NCBI GenBank assembly: GCA_019973155.2
Contig: BPQB01000112.1
Location: forward strand, 23,979 to 87,978
Length of the DNA: 64,000 nucleotides
Origin: Phanerochaete sordida
Lineage: Eukaryota; Basidiomycota; Agaricomycetes; Polyporales; Phanerochaetaceae
Direction of reading: 5' to 3'
The translations under genes were made by a program, and so were the position numbers. Positions 12,309-22,050 of the stretch are shown piece by piece (the first letter of the stretch is position 1; each line of letters opens with the position of its first letter). Under the pieces are notes generated by a model, which saw only the letters and a program-made list of their open reading frames with translations, had not been told where the DNA came from and did not search any database.

Positions 12309-13182
12309 CGGATTGAGCGTGCGCTTGGCCGGGGCTTGACATCGCCGAGGCGGAGGTCGCGACGAAGGCCACGATTATGCCGTCCGTGGTCAGGGGCCCG
12401 AAGGAGCGCAGGAGGAACGCTTACGTGGACCCCTCGCAGCAAGGTCTCGCCGCGGATAATTACTGCCGCCTGGTGCTGAAGACGAGCGTCGATTCCTCGT
12501 TCCGCCGACGTCCCAAGTCTACAACGCTTCTACACGAACCTTGTCGTGAACGTGCCGGGACAGAGGTTGGTCGATCCCTGTCGACGTTTCCAATTGCGTT
12601 TCGATTCCAGGCAAGTCATGCAATTTATCGTTGCTTCGCAAGCGAGGCTGACCTTTGTGCCAGTTCAAGGCGCGGTACAAAGCGATTTGGACGAAGAGCT
12701 CGCCCACGACCGCGGCTCGGGGCTCGGCCTCGTCCTCGGACCAGGCCAACGACCGATCTCGCGCGCTCAAGACCTTCAGGCCTCTGCGCACAGACGTTTG
12801 CTGCCGCCCCGCTTGTGCCCAGCGCGGCGGTCCCTCCAGTAATATCTGTCTACCACATGCTTCGGCAGCACGCACGCAGTCAAGAGGTGCACGCCAACAC
12901 CGCCGCAAAGCCCTGGTGGTGCCGTCTAATAGCGCGTACCGACTCGAACCGTCAGCACATGCGCCCAGAGGTCGGCACGGTCGCATCCATAGCGTGCTGA
13001 CCCACATGTGTATGTGTTCAATGCTTGATACGAATTTTTGAACTAATCTGCATTGATAGATCTATAGTGCTACGTCTAGCTTTATACGCCCACTTGATTT
13101 ACCCAGCTCCAGAGCGCGGCGACCTCTCTGCGCCGCCAGTATTGTACATGCATACGCCGCGATACCTCGCGATTAAATGTAC

Positions 13183-13570
13183 ATGAGCTATAGGACAGCT
13201 CTCGAGCGAACAGCGGAGAACGTCGTTCTCTGTAGGATCTCCGAAGGCGTGAGGATGACACGCGGTCGTATCCTGGAGACCACCGCTGGGATCTGGACGA
13301 CTGTGGCTCTCGGAAAGAACGTAAGCAATCTGTTATTGTTTTGAGCTATAGCGCGATGATTCCGCGCAGGGAATATTGGCCCATGCGCTGCTTCTGCTGA
13401 GGAGCTGCTCTGCATTGGCTGAGGCAGCAGGCGGGCGCAAAGCTTCGTTGCAGGGAGTGCTGGACGACGTCTTCATTGCGAGCAGACGAGGGTCCTCCCG
13501 CTCCACCGCGCTCGCTGCGGATTACTGCGAGCACACTCCAAGGGCAACAAAGCAGAGTAGAACTCTCTGA
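13183..13570 (+). CDS. Small two-exon hypothetical protein, about 112 aa
   Basis: Exon 13183-13320 starts with ATG (MSYRTALERTAENVVLCR) and joins in phase 0 to 13370-13570 through a 49-bp intron with donor GTAAGC and acceptor GCGCAG. The product is largely helical (GILAHALLLLRSCSALAEAA), then becomes low-complexity, so the true 3' end may lie in another exon. No domain was recognised. It could equally be the remnant of a longer gene. Confidence 0.4.
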
Positions 13571-13889
13571 CCCAGGTGCCTCGGGGTTCGTGAACGTCTA
13601 CACCTATCTGGGCAGAGCTTACACTCGACGAACATCAGACAGGAGGGTTGACGTCAATCCCTCCTTGTGGTATCGCGCTACGTGCCGTTGTCCTACATCT
13701 GTCCGACACGATGATGACGCACAGTTGCTTCTACAAATATACCTTAAATTTCTCCTGGACACACAGAAGCAGCCAGGCTGCGGCGAGAAGAAGCTCGATT
13801 ATGCGCCGCTCCAGCGGCAGGATTTGGCGCATCAGGGCCTGCAGCATTTGCGTCAAGGCGGCGGCGCGACGAGGGCCGCAGAAGGGAAG

Positions 13890-14840
13890 GTCGCAGTCCG
13901 ACGGTGGCCCCTTTCTCCAGCGTCGGGCGTCGGGCGGCGGAGCTGGAGGCAAGGGTCAGGTGAGCCCGTTTATTCGGATTCAACAAGCCCACGTGATCGC
14001 CACTGCCAGCCCCGCCAGCCTCCAGAGTATAAATACCCCCGGGGCCCCCGCTCAGGCTCTTCAGCGGGTCCAGTCACTCGCCGCAAGCGTGGACTGGGTG
14101 CAACCCCGCTCGGCAGGTTCTCATCCATTTGCCGCCTGGGGGACGTCCCTCTCCTGGGTTTACCGAGGGCCGCTTCCAAGCGGATCACCTGGATTTTCAC
14201 TCTAAGGTGGCCCGGCCTACGCCTCACACGGCTACGCTGGGTTCTTCGAGGTTGGTGTACGCCTCCGGGCTGCCGGCCGACCTGTCGAACGGACTCGCAA
14301 GGTCCTTCGGCGGGCTCCCCGAAGGAGGGGCGACTCCGGTCGCCCTGGGTGTGGGCTTCTTCGTAGCCTTCGGGACAAGTACCCTGCGTGACCTTGGTCT
14401 GCAGGCGAAACCAACACACACCAAATATTCTCTCTAGCCTAGCTACATTAGATTTAGTAGATCTCCCGGAATGCATCTGTTTGCCCCGACCTGAATACGT
14501 ATGCGAGCTCGATGTGGGACCAGCGCGCGACTGAGCTCCCTCGCGCGCCAGCCGCCCTTGCCTTTCGCCATCATGCTCTAACACGCTCTTCGCTCGGCGC
14601 CGACTACTCTGAGACACTGGTTCCTTCCTCCCATGTCGTGCACAGGTCTCACAAATCCTGCGCCGCGCGCGTGCTCGACATTCTGCACGTGAAGATGCCC
14701 TGATAGCCGCGATGCCCGTGGCCCAGCGGCGACGGCGGCCAGACAAACTCCGTTCCACTGTGCAAGCTCCTCCATGTCTCGCCGAATACCAGGGTAGAAC
14801 TGCCTTCGTCGAAGCGGGCTCGACGCAATGACATACATCC
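13890..14840 (+). repeat. Repeat element A, copy 1: TATA box and GC-rich hairpins
   Basis: About 0.9 kb shared with 59208-60130 (reverse strand) over nearly its whole length, with 52840-53470 over its first two thirds, and with a deleted copy at 58881-59035. The three longer copies keep, in order, an E-box (CACGTG), a TATA box (TATAAATA; 14028-14035 here), a GC-rich leader, two GC-rich stem-loops, and the end of a short frame with PTHTKYSL or PAHTKYSL. The stem-loops have arms TCCTTCGG/CCGAAGGA and GGGCGAC/GTCGCCC. Both strands are open for about 100-290 codons, but no ATG opens the conserved frame. No terminal inverted repeat or target-site duplication was found. It could be a solo LTR, a non-autonomous element or a transcribed RNA repeat. 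Confidence 0.7.
14028..14035 (+). promoter_or_regulatory. TATA box inside repeat element A
   Basis: TATAAATA, followed by a C-rich block and preceded about 38 bp upstream by CACGTG. The same pair occurs in the copies at 52956-52963 and, on the reverse strand, 60021-60014. Such a conserved core suggests RNA polymerase II transcription of the element. Confidence 0.5.
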
Positions 14841-15254
14841 GGTGTCGTCAGCATGACGCGACGGGGGATGTGCGCTGCTCGGAGCGGCGCGGCGGCCTAC
14901 GACGTTTCAAACGACCTGCTGGCCGACTACAGAGGTACGTACACAACCCTGCTACGGTGGTTCACCTCTCATACGTTTGATGTCGTGCTTGCCCAGGTCC
15001 ATTGGTCTTCATGAATAGTTCCTAGAGCTATCGTACGCCTTCGCGTCGGACCTGGACCTTATACCGGAAGATAGGACAAGTTCTCCCTCTCGACCCCGAC
15101 GCTGCTTGCTGGCTCGTCATTCCTAGATCCCGCGTAGTTCACCGTGCCTATGGAAGCAATATGAACGATACGTGTAGTACGTTTTTCGCTCTGCCGCCTC
15201 CCATATCCACGCTCAATCCCGACCCAGACTCAAACAGCACATAGAACGCGCGTC

Positions 15255-15500
15255 GAGCTCTTCAAAATCGAGATATGCCAGCTCTGAAAACATCTGCCCT
15301 CGTACGATTCCCGTACGAGAAGGCCAAGCTGCATATCTACGTCTATATGTGCGCCTCGTGTCCTTGTATTATATATCGCTTCTACTCTATCTCGGTTCTG
15401 TCTCTGCGGTCGGGCCCTTGTGCCGTAGCACGTCCCGTTGGGTCGGCGTATCCTGGACCGGGAGCATCGCTAGCGGTGGCTGCGTGCCGCGCGAGCGGGT
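15255..15500 (+). repeat. Degenerate repeat R1, copy 2
   Basis: This is the second copy of the repeat at 6915-7200, again just downstream of the 3' end of a MYND-type gene on the reverse strand. Together, repeat plus MYND gene form a duplicated module spaced about 8 kb apart. Confidence 0.5.
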
Positions 15501-15912
15501 AGAGGAGTGGCATAGTCACGAACGTCATCCGCGACATGAAGAGCGTCGCGTGAAAGGCGGCGGGCGCATCCTTGCGTCGCAGCACGAGCAGTAGAGCGGC
15601 CTTGAGCCCGATAGAGACAAGCCCATGAGCAAGAGCGCGCCTGCGATTTATGCAGTGCTTTACAGACGAGGGCATTCTGCTTCGCAAGCTTGGCCTTCAA
15701 TCAACGCGCTCGCCCTGCTTGAGTTACAGTTGCTGCGTGCCGCGCGGAGAGCTGTGCAGCTGGAGGGCTTTAGGTGTGGGAGGTTCTAGCATACCGCTCA
15801 CACCGGGAGCATGCTTTCGCGAGGTCAACAAATATATGAATATCCAAAACACCTGTCGAGCCGCTACATCGCACTATGAGATGAGTCCATGAGTGTGCAG
15901 ATGTACAGCCGG

Positions 15913-16587
15913 CTAGGACTGTCTCTTCAAGTAGTTCCACTGGACGGTGATCTCCATGCGGTCGACATCACGGACGGCGATGAAGATCAAGTCGTGGTGC
16001 TCCTACCGCAGGGCCGGGTTGGCCAACCCATCCTCCACCAATTTCTTACACCCAGCTGGAATCTGATGCATTGGGCGCTGGTCGACGTCGAGAAGCCTCC
16101 ACCGTGCGTCGGGGCCCTCGCCTTCGACCGTAAAGTCCAGCGACACGAACAGGTGCCTGACGTTCTCCCGGTCCTTTTCGACACAGAGCAATTCGCCTGC
16201 GAGCGGGATGAGGATGTTGTGGCGTCGCGTAGCGAACTCCGCCAGGGGGCAGGGCTGGCTGGGGATGGCGGGGCGCTTCATGCAGAAGTCTTTGTGGTGA
16301 GGCCAAGCGGCGCGCTGACACTCCTTGCTCTGTGCCACCACAAGTCAGGCCAGTCGTTGATCAAAGAGGTATTGCTCAGGACGCACGCAGTAGCAGTAGG
16401 CCTTACAGCGGGAGCAGATGAAAAGCTTGCCCTTCTTGCTGCGCTCCTTCCGACAGCTTTCGCAGCGTCGCTTCGACAGGTGGTTGTTCGAGGGGGAGAA
16501 GAACTTCCGAGTCTGCCTGGGGGATAGTAGCCAAGCGTCGATCTTGATGTAGAGTGGCAGATCGTCGCTGTACGGCATTGACGACAT
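15913..16587 (-). CDS. MYND-type zinc-finger protein, copy 2, with premature TAG
   Basis: Exons 16587-16387 and 16329-16003 flank a 57-bp intron placed exactly as in the paralogue at 8080-8779, splitting the finger after the YC pair. The spliced MYND finger has Cys42, Cys45, Cys58, Cys61, Cys67, Cys71, His79 and Cys83 (SKECQRAAWPHHKDFC). The frame meets TAG at 16005-16003 after about 175 residues. It then stays open for another 29 well-formed codons (EHHDLIFIAVRDVDRMEIT and onward) to a second stop at 15913. This suggests a recent nonsense change from CAG or a similar codon. The zinc finger itself is unaffected, so a truncated product remains possible. Confidence 0.7.
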
Positions 16588-16599
16588 GTTGGTGAGGAT

Positions 16600-18420
16600 T
16601 GTAGGGATAGCGATGTGGTGGGAGTGAACAAGGACGTGCGGTCGAAGCAGGATTTCAGATTCAACCTGGTGGGCGTGAGGGCTTTTATGCGCGGGCTCTT
16701 GGTCTCAATCGCAACTGAAGACGGTCAGCCACCGAACAGAGCCGATGAGGCGCTTGAGCCATGGAAATCGCACCGCATATTGACCTATGCATATACGCCC
16801 GAAGGAAGGGAGTATACAGTGGCAGGCACTTTCCATGAATTGAACGATAAGGAGTTCCCAGCCTGCAGGATGCTGGTGTTGAGTCCATGACCAGCGTAGT
16901 ACGCATTGCGCAGGTCTCACCTAGATGAACGGCACTCCGCATCACAATAATTGCTACCTCTCCAATAGCCTCAGACAACCCGCTGCGCGGCAGCCGTCCG
17001 GACTCTTTTTGGCGTTCGCTCGGTTAGCCTGCCAATAAGACCTCAGAAGTGTTCGTCTAAGTCACTCGCCAATTATCGCACATCACTGGAGGGCCTCGAC
17101 TCGCCTGGATTATGACCGTGCGACTAGCATTATAGGATGGGTGGAGTTGACGAGCAGGATACTAGGCAAATAGTACTGGAAAGCGTCGATGTTTGTGTCG
17201 CGGAGGGAGGCGAGGTTCTAAGTGACAGGGAATTAATGACATGGCGACCAAAGGGCTATGCGTGCAGCAGCAAAAGTGCTAGACGTACCAGAACTTTGTC
17301 CTTCGATTTTCGTACGGAGAGCGCAATTCAACGCTGCAAGACTGAAGGGGACGGTAACAGCAGCTGCATGGGTTTCACCGCCCGTCGAGATTGTGAAAAA
17401 ACGTCCGGAGCGCCTCAGTGAGCACGGCTCAGGCAAACAGAAGGCAACAGACTCACCTGCGTTCACCTCGGAAACACCTGTACCTGTACTCTGCGTTATC
17501 CCATCCTTTTCCTGGGCCAGGGGTCGCTCAGAAAGTCGATTTGGCGTGGTATTTGGTGTGGACGGTATGAGTTCCTGAAGCCTGCGGGTAGTGAGGGTCC
17601 TGTCTGGCCCAGGATGTCGCAACGATCTGCGATCGGACACGTCTATCATGGATGTGAGCGTGATGGGTCTGTGTGAGGTCGAGTGGGTGCAGTATATTGC
17701 GACCGCGGAAGCAGATTTCCCTGGCGGCAGAGGCAGTCGCTTCACAAGCGCCCATGCTCACATAAGCTCGTCCCGCGCCACAACGCCAGAGTCGGCTGCC
17801 TCGTGCTTTCGTGTATGCTCCCCAACTCTTCCACACTCCGAGCTATTAATGTTCGTTATCCGTCGACCGCTTGCGCTCCCCGCGATGTCACTAGGTTGTT
17901 GCTGACTGATTGCTGTCTCTTCGACCCTCCGAGCAGCCCTGCTCGCTTGCTGCTCGCAGTAAGCTCGCGGAGGTCAGGAGCGAAGGTTTTGCTCCGGCAA
18001 GGTCTGCACCAAATCTACACAGCTGGCATTATCTTGGTAGGCTGTTCGCCGTTTGTCTACGCGCTCCTTTTGATCTGATTGCTATGTCGAAACTCCAGCC
18101 CCCAGAATCCCGTCATCGGTCTTTATTTGACTAGACATGTGAATCGGCTTGGCAGCAAAGCACGAGCAAAGCCCCGCGAACCAAAGTCTCGGGCATGCAT
18201 GCCCAGAAGCATCTGGAAGGCCTACGGCGAAGTCAGTGCTGCTTGCTGACGAAGGAGCGCGGTGACGCTGACAAAATTAGTCCATCTACTGAGGCCTGAA
18301 TGCTCCGCATCTGGCCGCCTTTTGCAGCATCCATGGCTCGCCTCATGTAATACCGCTTTGGGGCACCATACGGACTCCACCACTCTTCCCCACACATCTC
18401 AGACTACCAGACAGACTATC
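16600..18420. other. No supported gene
   Basis: Frames of 80-170 codons overlap on both strands near 17230-17840. CAG and GTAC-type splice-like sequences occur, but no chain of phase-compatible exons could be built. No repeat was recognised. Confidence 0.35.
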
Positions 18421-18812
18421 ATGGCTGTCGCCTGTGCAATCGCAACGCCGCTGACACTCCTGTTGGCCACGGATATCATCTCGAACTCGTGTGCAGCCCC
18501 ACGAAGCCCGCTTTCATCCCCAACAATCACTTCAGCCAGCTCGAGTCTCCAGCAACCCATTTTGCGGAGGCTCCAAGGAATGGAGACAAGTAGAGCCGCG
18601 GTGAGTGCTTGCGAGACGTATCATGTCTACCGAATTCGCTGACGGACTGTACCTCTCAGCGCAGCTCCCGTCGTCTATCCGCAGCATCAGCGGTGCTCGA
18701 TTTACATCTTGAGGCGCATCATCTGGATATCAGTGTGCGGTACCAGACCGCGCAGCGAGAGCGTGTACCTTCCCGCAGTCCGCTGGTTCTCGGCCGGCCG
18801 CTCGATTCATGA
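18421..18812 (+). CDS. Candidate small secreted protein, two exons, about 110 aa
   Basis: Exon 18421-18600 begins with ATG and encodes a hydrophobic N terminus (MAVACAIATPLTLLLATDII) that could act as a signal peptide. It joins in phase 0 to 18660-18812 across a textbook intron (donor GTGAGT, acceptor CTCTCAG, 59 bp). The rest is serine- and arginine-rich without a recognised domain. A competing forward frame over 18355-18590 is also protein-like (for example HGCRLCNRNAADTPVGHGYH). The choice of frame is therefore uncertain, and the locus may be a relic. Confidence 0.3.
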
Positions 18813-19414
18813 CGGCGTACGCGAAAACAGGCCGGCCGTCCTGTCCTCCCCCCGCAATGTGCAGCGCGTCGCGGCCAGCGGTAATGTCGGCGTTTCCAGT
18901 TCCGTTAGCACACATGCGTGAGTCTCCAGATATCGAGACGTTGGGTAAAGCTGATCTCTATCACCAGCTCGTAGAATTACTTGTACTCTGTCGACGACAT
19001 CCAATACATTCGCGCGGGCGGTCCGTGTGCGACTAGCCCTATTCGCGTCGTTGTCCCTCTATGTCGTCGTCTCTGACCACATGGACGGGCATGGTAAGCT
19101 TCAGCGAGAATAGCACCGCCGCGCCTGAGAAAAAGCAACGGCGGATTGAAGTCGCGTCTTGGAGGGCTGGAGGTCTCTTCACAACGCCAACTTGGTGATT
19201 ACGATTCGCATCGCTTTTGTCGAGGCGGCGCAGGGCAAGGTCTATGAACGGCTAGCTCTGCCGAGGGATGGTTGGAGCGTGTCGCGCCCAAACGCATAAT
19301 ATTGCGGCGCACCACTGGACCCCACCGATAGCGTAAGGCGCGGCCGACTCCTCTCTCCCATCACGGTCTCCCAGGTCCGTGCTCCCGCGGCCTACCTGCA
19401 AAGACGAAGGTCTG

Positions 19415-19675
19415 AGCAGCTGCCAAGACAGCATATGCGGCGGTCGCGCACGCCATCGCGCACGCCTCACGAAGACATGTCCCACTGGAAAAGGTCGGCG
19501 AGGACTTCAATGGCTCTCGCGGTGGATCGAAGGGCTTCTGCGTCCAACTCTTAGGCCACAGGCCAGATACCTATACACTCAAATACGCCGCGTTCGAGGT
19601 CGCCCACGCGCTCGCCGAATGGCACAGCGCCGCGAGCCTGAGCTCCTTACCCACAGTAATTACTCCTGCAGAGTG
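19415..19675 (+). pseudogene. 3' exon of an unrecognised gene, no start codon
   Basis: After an acceptor at GAGCAG, 86 codons run in frame to TGA with strong GC-ending codon use and a convincing sequence (KGFCVQLLGHRPDTYTLKY, then AAFEVAHALAEWHSAAS). A related-looking piece in the same direction lies at about 19202-19300 (TIRIAFVEAAQGKVYERLAL). No intron joins the two cleanly, and no ATG precedes them. It is probably the remains of a gene that was intact until fairly recently. The family is unknown. Confidence 0.35.
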
Positions 19676-19898
19676 ATTCTCATTCTTGATACCATTGAAA
19701 GTGATGATGATAGACGATATGGAGTCAAATCTATCTATCGAGGCTACAGAACGGAAGGGGTGTCACATAAGAGACAAGATTAAGTGAAGAACGTAAGATG
19801 TATGCGGTGAAAGATGTCCGTGTTTGCTACAGAAGGATAAACATACGACGTAAAAGACAAGAACGAAGGGCGAGGGTGGTGATCATACAGGTCGTGTT

Positions 19899-20963
19899 TC
19901 AAAATATCTTGATATCTTCCATCTCGGCACGGAGCATCTCGATATGATCTGGGAAGACCACGTCCAGCTGGAACTGGAGACGCTAGTGAGGCACCGTTCG
20001 GCATACATGCAGCAGAGTGCTCACCTTCACCACGACCGCCCTGGCAGCGTCAGCGAGTCTTCTAAAAAACCTCGTCAAATCCCCCTTCGTCCGCCGCCCA
20101 CAGCGCTCGCAGAACTGACTCTCCAGCTTCTTCGTAATCTGAAATTCTGAAATCGTCTCTGGTACCGACGACGTGCGCAGCGCGTCTCGCAGCTGGCTGC
20201 AGAGTCCGAGGAACCAGGAAGGAGCTTTGGCGTGAGCTCCGGCAGCACCGACAGGGATATTCTCCGTCGACCCTTGGTGTTTGCACTGCATGAACGCAAA
20301 GGCCGGCTCCCGCTTTTCCAGCCAAGGCAGACCAACCGCGTCTTCTATAGTGAGAAGAGCCTCCATTGCGTCCGCCCGCGCAGAGCGGAGGGTGACGAGC
20401 CGTCCGTCGTCGCTCTGCTTGACGAAGTCGGTAAAAAATAGGCTCTTCGGGAGATCGGATACGACAGCGTGGAGAGAGAGCCGCATGGAGGCCTCGGCGG
20501 CAATGCGCATGCCAGCTTCCCAGTTCAATGTAACAGCGAGGGCGTAGGCATCGAGAGGGCGGTCACTAGCGCAGGAGCCGAAGTATCTGGTAAGAAACCC
20601 GCCGTCACGGTCGAAGCCGACGACTTTGAATTTGCGGGCGGCGTCTACAAGCATGAGCCTCTCTATGGTGTTTTCAGGTTGGATGCAGAGACTGGGAAGG
20701 CCAGGATAGAAGAACGTGAGCAGGTCGTGAACGACGCTGGGAGGGTATGGCATGTCGAGAATTGGGCGGCCGTCGACCAGAGAATAGCGTAGAAATGTAG
20801 CACCGAGACCTGTGAGCACCCCAGCGAACACAGGCGAGCCAAAGCAGAGAATCTTCGAGGTAGCTGGGAATGTGGTCTTGTCGTTGGCGACGAGGACGAC
20901 GTCATGGGATTCTGTGATTTCGTCCAATGGGCGAGGACCGAAGGTGTTGGGAAGGTACGCCAT
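19899..20963 (-). CDS. BTB/POZ domain protein, about 337 aa
   Basis: The long exon 20963-20025 joins in phase 0 to a short last exon, 19973-19899. The intron is GTGAGC to TCTCCAG; the last exon adds FQLDVVFPDHIEMLRAEMED and ends in IKIF. The N terminus has the BTB signature of Agaricomycete proteins: HDVVLVANDKTTFPATSKIL at about residues 20-39, then FGSPVFAGVL, and a PYPPSVVHDLLTFFYPG segment near residue 75. BTB domains mediate dimerisation and can recruit targets to Cullin-3 ubiquitin ligases. No kelch or zinc-finger region follows, and the C-terminal half is a fungal-specific helical region ending in a Cys pair (CERCGRR). Such genes are highly expanded in wood-decay fungi. A truncated relative lies at 40501-41205. 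Confidence 0.8.
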
Positions 20964-21718
20964 GACGTAGAATATGATTCAGCGGATGCGCTCAGTCTCA
21001 GGTGACGACAGCTGGGTTCAGAGAATGGGCAAAGGACTGGCGAAGGCGAGGCTGAGGGAGAAACTATCAGCGCTGGGATTCTCAACGAGACTACAACAGA
21101 TATTTGGACGTACAGCGTGGCAGTGCTAGTAGGATAGACGGCTCAAAGCGAGTCAGAGAGTGCGTCGTGACTGGCGCGGGTGTCGCGGTGGCAATGGTGG
21201 CAGGAGGCAAGACGCGATGTTCAACTCCAGGTGACGCGCCTGCCGTCACTCCGTCACGGCCACAGATCTAGATCACCCAAGTACCGCGTCCCACCGCACA
21301 ACAAGCATACTCAAGCTCGCGCTTTACCAGCTCAAATACAGCCCCACGCTGGCGAGGCACTCTATGCAGAATTATAAGACGAGCTGGTTTGCTACCGACT
21401 GGATATATTCAAGGACTATCAGGTACTATAGAGCTATTCACCTTTTTCGCGGGAACGTGAGTGTGACCCGGACAAATCCAGCGTGGTCGCAAAGGAGCTG
21501 AGAGCATACACTGCTGCTGTCATGTTGGACGCAGATTTTCGCCTAGATCCTATATAATCCACATCACCAGACATCAGCACCATTTGAGGGTGCGAACGAC
21601 GAGGAGACTTACCAGAGACCGAAATGTGCGACACACATCTTGGCCAATGTGTAGTAGGAATTTCTCCATCAGCCGGAGGTCCAGCGAGGGTGTGGCTGGC
21701 TCTGAGTGCCGGATGTGG
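20964..21718. other. Upstream region of the BTB gene, no gene seen
   Basis: Contains the presumed promoter of the reverse-strand BTB gene. I see no clear TATA box. Near 21230 a CAGGTGACGCGCCTG stretch resembles the GACGCGCC arm of the palindromic motif at 11370 and 27961. Confidence 0.3.
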
Positions 21719-22050
21719 TTAACGTTTTGAGAACGTGAGGACAGTCGCGGCCCACGGCCGTTCGTCATTGACCAGCCGCATCGAACAGACTAGAGAGACC
21801 AATGCGGGGTGCGCATCAAGCAGAAGCGCATTGCCGAAGCGGGTGCCGACTTGGGTGCCGAAGGCGTTGGTGAAGAGCGCGAAGAGTGCGACGCGGACAC
21901 ATCCGCGTGCGAGCGCCACGCGCAATCGCGCAGGATGTTGAAGTCCGCGACGAAGGCCTCGAGCGTCATGTCGTACTTCGTGAGGGCCATTCACAACGCC
22001 AGCGGCGTCGGCGGGGTGCGCGCGGCGATCTGCGTCGACCTGAACGATGT
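21719..22050 (-). pseudogene. Frameshifted relic of an unknown gene
   Basis: On the reverse strand, GC-ending codon use switches frame twice. One frame reads LDIVQVDADRRAHPADAAG, a second reads LTKYDMTLEAFVADFNILR, and the first resumes with VRVALFALFTNAFGTQVGT and ends at TAA (21719). Each segment has the codon bias of the intact genes nearby, so a real gene disabled by two indels is likely. The last part is hydrophobic (ALFALFTNAF; ALVSLVCSM). The family was not recognised. Confidence 0.45.

Noticed and set aside
12851..12880. GCTTCGGCAGCAC resembling the 5' end of U6 small nuclear RNA
   Set aside because: The following sequence does not match the conserved U6 core, and no TATA box or terminal T run is placed correctly.
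13970..14854. Reverse 294-codon frame inside repeat element A
   Set aside because: The frame is broken in the other copies and shows no domain; the element's stems and base composition explain the open frame.
15889..16527. Forward 212-codon open frame
   Set aside because: It is the antisense shadow of the MYND gene copy 2, whose splice sites and zinc-finger residues support the reverse strand.
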